Notes: generated by a model not told the origin, from the letters alone. 64,000 nt of DNA from Paenibacillus sp. FSL R10-2734 (GCF_037963865.1 NZ_CP150170.1:2108001-2172000), one strand, 5' to 3'. Shown: positions 17,640 to 26,926, counted from the first letter of the stretch. Made by a program: numbers and translations.

Positions 17640-17985
17640 ATATGGTTTTGATGACGGGAACAAGTAATTCGAGGACCCACAACTTCAGAGAGGAATCCCC
17701 TGTAGATTCAGATGATATCCAGTACAATGGATGATTTATCGTTTCCGCTTGGCTGCAAGGATTCTGTTGATGAGCGAATGAATGACCTCCCCGAGAACGT
17801 ACGGCGAAAGTGGGCAATGCATATTGCCGCGATCAGTAGCCGTTTACGCGTAGGCGGGCGTTAACCGCTTTGAGCGGATTCAGAATGGTTCTGATCCGGA
17901 ATGTGGGTGGTACCACGGGTGTATTATTGGTTATGATAATCCCTCGTCCCTGTTTTTTTATAAACAGGGCGGGGGATTTTTTGTT
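17640..17985 (+). ncRNA. T-box riboswitch upstream of hisS
   Basis: A leader that senses uncharged tRNA and controls read-through into hisS-aspS. The T-box sequence GGGTGGTACCACGG lies at about 17905-17918, and the competing terminator (CCCTCGTCCCTGTTT paired with AAACAGGGCGGGGG, then T-rich) at 17941-17985. The Stem I region starts near 17650 with GACGGGAACAAGTAA and an AGAGAGGA motif. I could not assign the specifier codon with certainty: GAC (Asp) at 17784-17786 follows GAAT, and a CAC (His) also occurs at about 17678. Confidence 0.9.
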
Positions 17986-18052
17986 TTGTTTAGCGATATG
18001 AAGTGATGGAGAGAACAGATTTAGAGGGGTTATTTTTTAGGAGGGATAGACT

Positions 18053-19306
18053 GTGGCTAAAGAAAGATTCGAGAAACCTACAGGAACACAGGATGTGCTT
18101 CCGGGAGCTGTGGAGAAATGGCAATATATTGAGGGGAAGGCTAGAGATTTATGCCGTCGTTTCAATTACCGAGAAATCCGTACACCGATGTTCGAGCACA
18201 CGGGGTTATTCGAGCGTGGAGTAGGCGAAACAACGGATATTGTCGAAGGCGAGATGTATACGTTCAAGGATAAAGGCGACCGCGATTTGGCGCTGCGTCC
18301 AGAGGGAACAGCGGGTGTTGTTCGCGCTTATGTTCAGAACAAGCTGTATGGTGAGCCTGATGTAAGTAAGCTGTATTATATCGGACCTATGTTCCGTTAT
18401 GAGCGTCCACAGGCAGGAAGATATCGTCAATTCCATCAGTTTGGGATTGAGGCCTTCGGAGCGGTAGATCCGGCTATTGATGCAGAGGTGGTCTCCTTAG
18501 GCTATCAATTCTATAAGGACCTGGGCCTTAAGGATGTAAGAGTAGAGATCAATTCTGTTGGTAACGCACCTAGCCGTGCAGCTTACCGGGAGAAGCTACT
18601 GGGATTCCTGAGACCGATGAAGGATAATCTTTGCAGTGACTGTCAGCGTCGTATCGAGCGTAATCCGCTGCGCGTGCTGGATTGCAAGGTAGATCAGGAT
18701 AAATTTACGGATGCACCTTCCATTCTGGATAGTCTGGATGAAGAGTGCACAACTCATTTTGAGAAGGTGAAGATGCACCTTAACATCATGGGAGTAGAAT
18801 TCACCATTAACCCTCGCCTTGTAAGAGGATTGGATTATTACACGCATACAGCGTTTGAATATAAAGCAGCAGGTATTGGTTCGATTGATACCGTGGGCGG
18901 CGGAGGCCGATACAACGGTTTGGTTGAAGAAATCGGTGGTCCGGATCAACCGGGTATTGGTTTTGGAATCGGACTGGAACGAATTCTTCTCATTTTGGAG
19001 GATCAGAAGGTAGAGCTGGAGACGGCGAAACCGCTCGATGTGTATTTCGTAGCCCTCGGCGAAGAAGCTGATATTGAAATCTCTAAGCAGCTTTACATCC
19101 TGCGCAGCCAAGGGTTCTCAGCAGAACGTGACTACCTAGGCCGGAAGATGAAGGCACAGATGAAATCGGCAGACCGTATGTCGGCACGTTATACTGCGAT
19201 TCTTGGCGAAGATGAGCTGAAGAATGGTGTAATTACTCTCAAGTCGATGAATACAGGGGAGCAGCGCACCGTGAAGCTGGAAGAGCTGGGTCAGGCGCTA
19301 GTTTAA
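18053..19306 (+). CDS. hisS: Histidyl-tRNA synthetase
   Basis: A 417-residue class II synthetase. Motif 2 (GPMFRYERPQAGR, near residue 112), the His-A loop RGLDYYT (near 258) and motif 3 (GIGFGIGLERI, near 302) are intact, followed by the anticodon-binding domain. It starts at GTG 18053 after TTAGGAGGGA. It is first in the T-box-controlled hisS-aspS operon, as in B. subtilis. Confidence 0.96.
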   Translation: MAKERFEKPTGTQDVLPGAVEKWQYIEGKARDLCRRFNYREIRTPMFEHTGLFERGVGETTDIVEGEMYTFKDKGDRDLALRPEGTAGVVRAYVQNKLYGEPDVSKLYYIGPMFRYERPQAGRYRQFHQFGIEAFGAVDPAIDAEVVSLGYQFYKDLGLKDVRVEINSVGNAPSRAAYREKLLGFLRPMKDNLCSDCQRRIERNPLRVLDCKVDQDKFTDAPSILDSLDEECTTHFEKVKMHLNIMGVEFTINPRLVRGLDYYTHTAFEYKAAGIGSIDTVGGGGRYNGLVEEIGGPDQPGIGFGIGLERILLILEDQKVELETAKPLDVYFVALGEEADIEISKQLYILRSQGFSAERDYLGRKMKAQMKSADRMSARYTAILGEDELKNGVITLKSMNTGEQRTVKLEELGQALV

Positions 19307-19388
19307 ACCATCTGACTACACGTCTTATGGTGACTGTATAGAGAAAGATTAAAAATGTATTTTTAACCATAAAGGGGAATGATAAATT

Positions 19389-21167
19389 ATGCAAAGAAGT
19401 CATCAGTGTGGACAGTTAACACCAGAACATATTGGACAGACAGTAACCTTAAACGGATGGGTACAGACTCGCCGCGACCTCGGGGGCGTACTATTTATTG
19501 ATCTGCGTGACAGAAGTGGTATTGTGCAAGTTGTATTTAACCCAGACTACTCTGGCGAAGCTTTACAAATTGCTGATAAGGTTCGTAGTGAATACGTCCT
19601 GGCTGTTAAAGGTAAAGTTGTTAAACGTGATGAGGAAACCATTAACCGTAACCTGCCAACAGGAGAAATTGAAGTGCAAATTACGGACATTGAAGTGCTG
19701 AACGCAGCTAAGACCCCTCCGTTCTTCATCGAAGATGGTGTGGAAGTAGACGAGTCTCTGCGTCTGAAATATCGTTATTTGGATCTTCGCCGTCCGGAAA
19801 TGCAAAGAACCTTGCTGCTTCGTTCGAAAGCTTCTAAGATTTTCCGCGATTTCCTTGATAGCGAAGGATTTATCGACGTAGAAACACCAATTCTAACGAA
19901 GAGTTCTCCAGAAGGTGCGCGTGATTATCTGGTGCCAAGCCGTGTGCATGAAGGCGAATTTTTCGCATTGCCGCAATCTCCACAAATCTACAAGCAATTG
20001 TTGATGGTGGGCGGCGTTGAGCGCTATTACCAAATCGCTCGTTGTTTTCGTGATGAAGATTTACGTGCTGACCGTCAGCCTGAATTCACACAAGTCGACA
20101 TTGAGACTTCATTCCTATCCCAAGATGAACTGCTTGGTATGATGGAGAAGCTGATGCAGCGTCTGTTCAAGGAAACTGTAGGAGCGGATATCGAGCTTCC
20201 GTTCCAACGTTTGACTTATGCTGATGCGATGGGCAAATACGGTTCTGATAAACCTGATCTACGTTTTGGATTAGAGCTTGTAGAAATGAACGATATTGTT
20301 GCTACTAGCGGCGTGAAGGTATTCGCTTCTGTGATCGAAAAAGGCGGAGAAGTGAAGTGTCTAAATGCTAAAGGCTGTGGCACTTGGACTCGTAAAGAAA
20401 TCGATGACCTTGGACCTTATGCCGCTCGTTATGGCGCAAAAGGATTGGCATGGATTCAAGTGAAAGACGGCGAATTCAAGGGGCCGATTGTGAAATTCTT
20501 CTCCGAAGAAGAAATTGCGGCTGTGAAGGAACGTACAGGCGCTGAAGAAGGCGACCTTCTCCTCTTCTCCGCGGATAATAAAAAGGTAGTAGCAGACGTT
20601 CTAGGCGCCTTACGTGTCAAAATTGGACGTCAACTCGGTCTGATCGACGATAACGTGTTCAAGTTCGCTTGGGTTACAGACTTCCCACTTCTTGGCTATG
20701 ACGAAGATCAGAAACGTTATGTGGCAGAACACCATCCGTTCACTCGTCCACGTGAAGAGGATCTGCACCTGTTTGACACAGATCCAGGTGCGATCCGTGC
20801 ACAAGCTTATGACATCGTTCTGAACGGCTACGAAGTAGGCGGAGGCTCCATGCGGATTTACAAACGCGAGGTACAGGAGAAAATGTTCGAAGCCCTTGGA
20901 TTTACGAAAGAGGTTGCTTACGAGAAGTTTGGCTACCTGATGGATGCGTTTGAATATGGTACACCTCCACACGGCGGTATCGCTTTCGGTTTAGATCGTT
21001 TAGTAATGCTACTGACCGGTCGTACAAATCTGCGTGAAACCATCGCATTCCCGAAAACAGCAAGTGCAACCGACCTACTCATGGATGCACCTTCGCCAGT
21101 AGACGGCTCACAATTGGAACAGCTGCACATTAAGCTGGCTCTAAAACCGAAGAAAGAAAAAGAATAA
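19389..21167 (+). CDS. aspS: Aspartyl-tRNA synthetase, bacterial type
   Basis: A 592-residue class IIb synthetase: N-terminal OB-fold anticodon domain (residues 1-110, VTLNGWVQTRRDLGGVLFIDLRD in part), motif 2 CFRDEDLRADRQPEFTQVD (near 219), a bacterial GAD insertion domain (about 290-420) and motif 3 GGIAFGLDRLVML (near 529). The leader between hisS and aspS is short and has no second T-box, so both genes should respond to the upstream leader. Confidence 0.97.
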   Translation: MQRSHQCGQLTPEHIGQTVTLNGWVQTRRDLGGVLFIDLRDRSGIVQVVFNPDYSGEALQIADKVRSEYVLAVKGKVVKRDEETINRNLPTGEIEVQITDIEVLNAAKTPPFFIEDGVEVDESLRLKYRYLDLRRPEMQRTLLLRSKASKIFRDFLDSEGFIDVETPILTKSSPEGARDYLVPSRVHEGEFFALPQSPQIYKQLLMVGGVERYYQIARCFRDEDLRADRQPEFTQVDIETSFLSQDELLGMMEKLMQRLFKETVGADIELPFQRLTYADAMGKYGSDKPDLRFGLELVEMNDIVATSGVKVFASVIEKGGEVKCLNAKGCGTWTRKEIDDLGPYAARYGAKGLAWIQVKDGEFKGPIVKFFSEEEIAAVKERTGAEEGDLLLFSADNKKVVADVLGALRVKIGRQLGLIDDNVFKFAWVTDFPLLGYDEDQKRYVAEHHPFTRPREEDLHLFDTDPGAIRAQAYDIVLNGYEVGGGSMRIYKREVQEKMFEALGFTKEVAYEKFGYLMDAFEYGTPPHGGIAFGLDRLVMLLTGRTNLRETIAFPKTASATDLLMDAPSPVDGSQLEQLHIKLALKPKKEKE

Positions 21168-21183
21168 CTAACTAATCGAAGCG

Positions 21184-21207
21184 GGCGAGGCAGATTTCTG
21201 CTTCGCC
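21184..21207 (+). terminator. Strong hairpin between aspS and tcdA
   Basis: An 11-bp stem, GGCGAGGCAGA with TCTGCTTCGCC (one G-T pair), has a very short loop and is not followed by a T run. It may be a processing or pausing element rather than a terminator. Confidence 0.45.
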
Positions 21208-21233
21208 AAAGCTTTTGAAGGAGGGTGTACCTC

Positions 21234-21989
21234 ATGCTGCATCAGTTCTCACGTACGGAACTGGCGATCGGACCGGAAGGACTGGAGATTATGAAGAACA
21301 GCACGGTAGCGGTGCTTGGCATCGGCGGTGTTGGCGGTATAGCTGTTGAGGCTTTGGCGCGTACCGGTATCGGCAGACTTATTCTCATAGATAAGGATAC
21401 CGTAGACATCACCAATGTAAACCGCCAGATTCATGCTCTTACAACTACGGTTGGGCAGAAAAAAGCTGATCTGATGGTAGAACGTGTGAAGCTGATCAAT
21501 CCGGAATGCGAAGCGATCGCACTCAACATGTTCTATACGGAAGAAACCTATGAGGAATTGTTCAAATTAAAACCTGATTATGTCCTGGATGCTTCGGATA
21601 CGATTATTTATAAGGTCCACTTAATCAAAGAATGTCTGTCCCGTGGAATCCCTATGATCTCAAGCATGGGCGCTGCCAACAAAATGGATCCTACACGATT
21701 CCAGGTAGCGGATATTTCAAAGACAACTTATGACCCGATTGCTCGTGTCATTCGTCAGAAGCTGCGTAAGGAAGGCATTAAGAAGGGCGTGAAGGTGGTT
21801 TTCTCTACGGAGCCGCCAATGAAGCCGCGTCAGGATGTTACAGATAAGATCGTTCCGGAGAATGCGCCGGATCGACGTAAAGCGAAACAACCGCCAGCCA
21901 GCAATTCATTTGTTCCACCGGTAGCCGGCCTGATCATGGTCAGCGTTGCCGTACGTGATTTGCTTGAGGCTGGAGGCGTCAGCGTGTAA
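21234..21989 (+). CDS. tcdA: tRNA threonylcarbamoyladenosine dehydratase
   Basis: A 251-residue E1-like ATP-dependent enzyme that cyclises t6A37 to ct6A in tRNAs. The nucleotide-binding GIGGVGG lies near residue 29, followed by LIDKDTVDITNVNRQ and the DASDTI segment. ATG 21234 has AAGGAGGG eight bases upstream; the GTG at 21225 overlaps that site. It is equivalent to B. subtilis yrvM, which also follows aspS. Confidence 0.9.
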   Translation: MLHQFSRTELAIGPEGLEIMKNSTVAVLGIGGVGGIAVEALARTGIGRLILIDKDTVDITNVNRQIHALTTTVGQKKADLMVERVKLINPECEAIALNMFYTEETYEELFKLKPDYVLDASDTIIYKVHLIKECLSRGIPMISSMGAANKMDPTRFQVADISKTTYDPIARVIRQKLRKEGIKKGVKVVFSTEPPMKPRQDVTDKIVPENAPDRRKAKQPPASNSFVPPVAGLIMVSVAVRDLLEAGGVSV

Positions 21990-22044
21990 GTGAATCGCTG
22001 AGCTGAAGCTGTTTCAATTATAGTGATAATTAGTTATGAAATGG

Positions 22045-22092
22045 ACAAAAGGGCGAGCAGCTGAAATCCAGTTGCGTACGCCCTTTTGTTGT
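22045..22092 (+). terminator. Terminator of the hisS-aspS-tcdA operon
   Basis: ACAAAAGGGCG pairs with CGCCCTTTTGT, followed by TGTGG; the flanking bases are A/T-rich. Confidence 0.8.
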
Positions 22093-22227
22093 GGTTATCA
22101 GGCGGGTTTGCGTGAAGCAGACCACATATAGGCATAATAGCTGAACCGGGATGAACGGCTGATTATAAGATTTATTATCCGGGTAATATCCGCCTGCGGA
22201 ACTTAATATCAGTGGAGGTTTTTGTAC

Positions 22228-23526
22228 ATGAAATCGAATTTTTGGCGAAATAGTGTAGGGCTTGCGCCTGAGAATGAATGGAAACGGGAATGGGCTGCTG
22301 GGATCCTCTCGTATTTTGCTTCGGTATATATTGTAATGGTGAATGCGGCCATTCTCCATGACGCGGGGATGCCGCTTAGACCGGCTATGGTGGCTACACT
22401 ATTGACTGCCGTTACAGGCTGTCTACTGATGGCCTTCGGTGGGAAGACGCCGATTATCGTGGTGCCAGGTATGGGGATCAACGCCTTTTTCACCTACACA
22501 CTTGTTCATTCTATGAATTTGGGTTGGAGAGAGGCGCTTACTGTTGTCGTTATAACGGGTGTGTTGTTCGCTATAGTGTCCTTCACTTCGCTTTATCGTA
22601 TTCTTAGTGAAGCGATTCCTCAGAACCTGCAGCATGCCATAACAGTCGGGATAGGATTGTTTCTGACCTTTATAGGGCTGCAAAAGAGCGGGATCGTGAT
22701 TGCACACCAGACCACTTTTGTTGCTATAGGACATTTTAGTGATCCTGCAGTTATCACTTCCTGTGTAACCTTGTTGCTCGCTTTAGTGCTGTTTATCCGG
22801 GGAACCAACGGAGGCTTGCTCATCAGTATGCTGGTTGGTACCGGACTAGCCTACTTGCTGGGAGCGGCTCACGTTCCAGAAAAGCAGGCATCAGGCCATG
22901 TATTTACGGGTTATGGGAGCCTATTTCTCGGAATGGACTGGAGCGGCATAGTGAGCCTTGTGTTCTGGATCGCTGTATTCCTGTTATTGTTAATCGTTGT
23001 ATTTGAAAATATCGGTCTTGTCGCCTCACAGACGACGCTGGCAGGGCGTCCTGAGCGCTTCAAGAGTAGCTTACGAGCGCTCTCTATTGCCAATATCGCT
23101 GCAGGTCTCTTCGGAAGCAGTCCTGTAGTAGCTGCTGCGGAATCCAATGCAGGAATCGCTGCAGGTGGGCGTTCGGGTCTGACCTCGCTCGTGGCAGGGC
23201 TTCTGTTCGGCGCGACATTCTTATTCTTACCGCTGCTATCTTACATTCCGGACAGTGCTATCGCACCGATCTTGATTGTAATTGGCGGGCTTATGGTACA
23301 GAATGTGCGTGAGATGGATTTGAGCGATTTGACTGAGCTTTTCCCTTCTTTCTTGATCATGGTTATGATTCCATTCACCTATAGCATCGTAGACGGTATG
23401 GCTTTTGGCTTCATCGCTTATCCGATCGTGAAGCTTGCGGTGGGCAAGGGTAAAGAAGTACCTCCTGCGCTGTATGGGATTGCGGGCTTGTTTGTAGCTA
23501 ACTTTATTTTGCAAGCTGTGCTATAG
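22228..23526 (+). CDS. Adenine/guanine/hypoxanthine permease, AzgA-like NCS2 family
   Basis: A 432-residue transporter with about 12-14 helices. VVPGMGINAFFTYTLV near residue 80 and ENIGLVASQTTLAGR near 265 are typical of the AzgA/PbuG/PbuO branch for purine bases. ATG 22228 follows GGAGG by nine bases. I looked for a purine riboswitch in the 130-base leader and saw none. It is inserted between tcdA and rarA relative to B. subtilis. Confidence 0.85.
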   Translation: MKSNFWRNSVGLAPENEWKREWAAGILSYFASVYIVMVNAAILHDAGMPLRPAMVATLLTAVTGCLLMAFGGKTPIIVVPGMGINAFFTYTLVHSMNLGWREALTVVVITGVLFAIVSFTSLYRILSEAIPQNLQHAITVGIGLFLTFIGLQKSGIVIAHQTTFVAIGHFSDPAVITSCVTLLLALVLFIRGTNGGLLISMLVGTGLAYLLGAAHVPEKQASGHVFTGYGSLFLGMDWSGIVSLVFWIAVFLLLLIVVFENIGLVASQTTLAGRPERFKSSLRALSIANIAAGLFGSSPVVAAAESNAGIAAGGRSGLTSLVAGLLFGATFLFLPLLSYIPDSAIAPILIVIGGLMVQNVREMDLSDLTELFPSFLIMVMIPFTYSIVDGMAFGFIAYPIVKLAVGKGKEVPPALYGIAGLFVANFILQAVL

Positions 23527-23655
23527 TGTTAATTCGCTTGAAAGATTTGGTATTTATGTGCTGATTGTGCTACAATGGTTATCCTTTTTGTGTGAGAAAA
23601 GGGAATGAGGAGAATGAAAATTTGAGCTCGATAAACTTTTAGGAGGTAACTGAAA

Positions 23656-25839
23656 TTGGAAGACAACTTTCAAAGTGCCTATCAAGAGGAAGAAGACAGG
23701 CTGAATCAAGCGCTTGCTGAGATCGACACCTTACTGGAGAAGCTTAACCAGACCCCGGTGTACACGGGACACGATTATACGGAACAAGTGTTAGAAGCGA
23801 ACCGTGAACAGAAGCGCAAAGATCTTGCCAAGCTTCGGCAGGAGCCTTATTTCGGACGGCTTGATTTTCAGGGCAATGATGAGAAGCAGCGGAAGGCACT
23901 CTATATAGGCAAAATCGGCGTAGACCGCGAGCAGGTAAGCGACCGTCCGCTTGTCATCGACTGGCGCGCACCGGTAGCAAGCCTGTTCTATTCGTTTACC
24001 GGTGGTACGGAGCCAGCCTCCTATGAAGCTCCTGAGGGACTGATAGAAGGACTGGTATACCTCAAGCGTAACGTGGTGATCCGGAAGCAAATTCTGGAGC
24101 GGGTTGCGGATACGTATAATCGGGAGAGTGATGCACCCGTAGTATCAGACGAGTTTCTCGTCTATCGACTCGGAGAGAACAAAGATAATCGTCTCCGTGA
24201 TATCGTATCGACCATTCAAGAGGAGCAGGACAAGATTATCCGTGCGGCTAAAAATACAGCATTGATCATTCAGGGCGTAGCGGGAAGCGGTAAAACAACC
24301 GTTGCGTTGCATCGACTTGCTTTTCTGCTGTATCAATACAAGGATCAGGTCTCTGCAGAAAAAATGATTATTTTTGCACCGAACCGGATGTTTCTGGATT
24401 ACATCTCGGATGTATTGCCTGAACTCGGGGTAGGTAATATTGCTCAGAGTACCTTCCCAGATTGGGCGGCAAATGTACTAGGACTAGAGCTTCCAGAACA
24501 GGATGCAACAGAGACGCTTAACCGCTGGTTCGAAACCCCTGGTGGAATGCCAGTGATTACAGAAGAGACACCGGGACGTTTCAAGGGCTCAACGGTTCTG
24601 ATGAGTATTATTGAATCTAGCATTAAGCTGCTGGAGACAAGTTCTGTCCCTGAGGGGGATTTTATCCCGTGGGAAGGCGCTGTGCTGCGCCGCTCGATGA
24701 TCTTGCGTTGGCATAATGAGGAGTACGCTCCTTATCCGCCAGCGAAGCGGAAGGAACGTGTAATGGCACGAATTCATCGCTGGATTGAGATGGAACTGAA
24801 GAAGAGTCCTTCTGCTGCTGCTATGAAGGAGCGCAAGAAAAAAGGTGCGCAGCGAGAGAAGGCATACAGCGCAAAATGGCCTAAGTATGATCCGCTGACG
24901 ATCTACAAGCAAATCTTCCGTGCGGCTAAAGTCCCAGAGGATTGGCCGGTGAATCCACCAGAGAATATTCCGGTAGCAGTGCTAAAGGAAACGGTAAAAG
25001 AGCTGAAAAAAGGGATCATACGCGAAGAAGATTTACCACCTCTGCTGTATATCCATTATCTGTTGAATGGGAACGAAGGCGGCAATCGTTTTGACCATGT
25101 GGTAATTGATGAAGCTCAGGATTTCTCCCCCTTCCAAATTGCTGTGCTGGATTTATACGTGCGAGGACATTCCTTTACCATTCTAGGCGATCTGTCGCAG
25201 GGGATACATGCTTATAAAGGCGTACACGCATGGGAAGAGATGCAAACCTTGTTTGCCCCTGAGAACACGGCTTATCATGCACTGACACGTAGTTATCGTT
25301 CTACCATGGAAATTATAGATTTCGCTAATGGAATTCTATCGTCGGGTGTAGAAAGCTCGTTGTTAGCTGTTCCCGTCTTTCGTAGTGGGGACCCTGTTCG
25401 GATGATCGCCTACGGGGAAGGCGTCGGAGAGCGCGAAGGCGAAGGGGATGCTCGTTTGAGCACCCTGCAATCGGCGCTGAAGTCCTTGTCTGGAGGGGAA
25501 TATCGTACGGTAGCTGTACTAACACGTAGTCTACGTGAAGCCACAGAGCTGTACGCTGAACTCGCCCAGCATTTTGAGGATATTCATCTGATTGACGGTA
25601 GCATGACACAATATCAGGGTGGACTATCGGTGCTACCTGTGTATTTATCTAAAGGTTTGGAGTTTGATGCGGTAATCTTAGCGGATGCCGATAAAGACCA
25701 TTACGGAGCTACTGCTTGGGATGCGAAGCTGATGTATGTCGGCTGTACACGTGCGCTTCACGAGCTATGGTTGCTTCATAATGGGGAAATGCCTTCCTAT
25801 GTGCAATCGACGGCTGGAAGCGATTCTGAGGGGGATTAA
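23656..25839 (+). CDS. helD: HelD-type RNA polymerase recycling ATPase
   Basis: A 727-residue superfamily 1 helicase-like protein. The N-terminal region has long charged helices (residues 1-60), then the HelD hallmark VIDWRAPVASLFYSF near residue 98. It carries Walker A GVAGSGKTT near 207 and Walker B VIDEAQDFSP near 484, plus C-terminal motif VI VGCTRALHELW. HelD binds RNA polymerase and helps release it from nucleic acid. It starts at TTG 23656, nine bases after AGGAGG. Confidence 0.9.
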   Translation: MEDNFQSAYQEEEDRLNQALAEIDTLLEKLNQTPVYTGHDYTEQVLEANREQKRKDLAKLRQEPYFGRLDFQGNDEKQRKALYIGKIGVDREQVSDRPLVIDWRAPVASLFYSFTGGTEPASYEAPEGLIEGLVYLKRNVVIRKQILERVADTYNRESDAPVVSDEFLVYRLGENKDNRLRDIVSTIQEEQDKIIRAAKNTALIIQGVAGSGKTTVALHRLAFLLYQYKDQVSAEKMIIFAPNRMFLDYISDVLPELGVGNIAQSTFPDWAANVLGLELPEQDATETLNRWFETPGGMPVITEETPGRFKGSTVLMSIIESSIKLLETSSVPEGDFIPWEGAVLRRSMILRWHNEEYAPYPPAKRKERVMARIHRWIEMELKKSPSAAAMKERKKKGAQREKAYSAKWPKYDPLTIYKQIFRAAKVPEDWPVNPPENIPVAVLKETVKELKKGIIREEDLPPLLYIHYLLNGNEGGNRFDHVVIDEAQDFSPFQIAVLDLYVRGHSFTILGDLSQGIHAYKGVHAWEEMQTLFAPENTAYHALTRSYRSTMEIIDFANGILSSGVESSLLAVPVFRSGDPVRMIAYGEGVGEREGEGDARLSTLQSALKSLSGGEYRTVAVLTRSLREATELYAELAQHFEDIHLIDGSMTQYQGGLSVLPVYLSKGLEFDAVILADADKDHYGATAWDAKLMYVGCTRALHELWLLHNGEMPSYVQSTAGSDSEGD

Positions 25840-25951
25840 GACTGGTGGAGAACGATTATAACTGTTCTTGAACTTGTAACTACCCTACAGGTATGGCTTA
25901 ATAATAAGTGTCCGGCCGGGCAAGAACACTTCTGGAAGGAGGCTGATTGAG

Positions 25952-26027
25952 ATGATTTCAGTATACGAGGTGGTTTCCGTCTAAGACGGAAACCCGCTTA
26001 AAGCGAGGAGGCCGTAAGGCCTCCTTA
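25952..26027 (+). ncRNA. Ten-codon leader ORF with three tandem perfect hairpins
   Basis: AAGGAGG at 25936-25942 precedes ATG 25952, which opens MISVYEVVSV and stops at TAA 25982-25984. That TAA is exactly the loop of a perfect 10-bp hairpin, GGTTTCCGTC/GACGGAAACC (25972-25994). A second stem, CGCT-TAA-AGCG (25995-26005), and a third, AGGAGGCC-GTAA-GGCCTCCT (about 26007-26026), follow at once. The arrangement looks like a translated leader or attenuator, or a small RNA; the T run after the last hairpin is short. I do not recognise it. Confidence 0.5.
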
Positions 26028-26092
26028 TTTCAAAAACATAAGAGCTATAAGTACCGATCATTCATTAGGATGATGAAATATAAAATGGAATG

Positions 26093-26121
26093 TAGACGCT
26101 ATCAAGTGGTTTTTATATAAT
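26093..26121 (+). promoter_or_regulatory. Promoter for the CD3324-type gene
   Basis: TAGACG at 26093-26098 and a perfect TATAAT at 26116-26121, spacer 17 bp. Confidence 0.6.
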
Positions 26122-26169
26122 GAAATTACGGATTTTCCAAATATGAGGAGAAGAAAGGAGGCAGGTGAC

Positions 26170-26310
26170 GTGGAAATTACTATGTCAGTAGTTGACGGAC
26201 GCAAAGGGACACACCTGTTGAAGGAGGAAATGCAAGTTGAGTTATGTAAATGGGAAGGATGTGCTCCCCCCTGGCTTGCTAGAAGAGCTTCAGGGATACA
26301 TCCAAGGTGA
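26170..26310 (+). CDS. Possible overlapping 46-codon ORF
   Basis: GTG 26170 is preceded by AAAGGAGG and opens 46 codons (VEITMSVVDGRKGTHLLKEE...) that run into the next gene in another frame. The ribosome site is as strong as that of the real gene, so it may be translated as a leader that couples to it. The protein itself is unrecognised and it may have no function. Confidence 0.3.
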   Translation: MEITMSVVDGRKGTHLLKEEMQVELCKWEGCAPPWLARRASGIHPR

Positions 26311-26518
26311 ACTGCTCTACATCCCAAAGAGGACGGAAGAGCGAGTTCGATGGGGCGAGAATAGTGGTACGAGGAAAGAAATAGCGAATCGTAATAAGGA
26401 AATTTTCAGTTGTCATCGAAGCGGTGATTCCGTAGCAGAGCTTCAGAAGAAGTATCATCTGTCGGAAGAAAGCATTCGTAAAATCATATCAAAAATGCGG
26501 CTGGCAGTAAATTGCTAG
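26237..26518 (+). CDS. CD3324-family helix-turn-helix protein
   Basis: A 93-residue protein beginning SYVNGKDVLPPGLLEELQGYIQGE in part and containing RKEIANRNKEI and a C-terminal helix-turn-helix (ELQKKYHLSEESIRKII). It matches what I know of the CD3324 family, small DNA-binding proteins related to Mor activators. Targets are unknown. TTG 26237 follows AAGGAGG. It is monocistronic apart from the possible leader ORF. Confidence 0.75.
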   Translation: MSYVNGKDVLPPGLLEELQGYIQGELLYIPKRTEERVRWGENSGTRKEIANRNKEIFSCHRSGDSVAELQKKYHLSEESIRKIISKMRLAVNC

Positions 26519-26529
26519 CTTATAATTTG

Positions 26530-26579
26530 AAAAAAGAGCATGGCTCCCGCCTTTCTAAGACGAGATCATGCTCTTTTTA
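26530..26579 (+). terminator. Terminator of the CD3324-type gene
   Basis: AAAAAGAGCATG pairs with CATGCTCTTTTT across a 25-base loop. Confidence 0.85.
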
Positions 26580-26640
26580 TTTCGTGTTTCCGGACTGGAT
26601 GTGCTTAAGTCAATAGAGCGGACACGGTAAAAAGGTCATT

Positions 26641-26820
26641 TCGGACCCAGATGCAGCTATTTGTGATTTTCGGGTCATTATGCGCTAGTATCGGACAGTA
26701 TAGCACTTATTGCACCGGATTTGCGCGATATTGGGTTATATTTATGGGAATAGCTGCAATTGAGTCCGATAGCACGAAAAAACACCCTAAATCTTCGAAA
26801 TAAGGGCGCCTGAGTCCGAT
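26641..26820. repeat. Four-unit intergenic inverted repeat, copy B
   Basis: Forward units TCGGACCCAGATGCAG (26641) and TCGGACAGTATAGCAC (26691) are mirrored by reverse units TCGGACTCAATTGCAG (complement of 26754-26769) and TCGGACTCAGGCGCC (complement of about 26805-26819). Centre spacings are 50, 63 and 50 bp. The bases between units also match between arms (TATTT..GATTT..GGGT). Here the two-forward, two-reverse design is unambiguous. Another CGGAC stands at 26619. Function unknown. Confidence 0.75.
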
Positions 26821-26926
26821 TATCGGAGATTGCAAATTGGATCCATATCCGTCGTCCCCTTACCTCTGATGAAGCGGCTGAATTTATTAAGGACCGAGCC
26901 GTAGGTGAGGTTTTTCTAAAGAGGAT

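Noticed and set aside
22093..22227. Purine riboswitch upstream of the purine permease
   Set aside because: I could not find the conserved three-way junction sequences of the guanine/adenine riboswitch.
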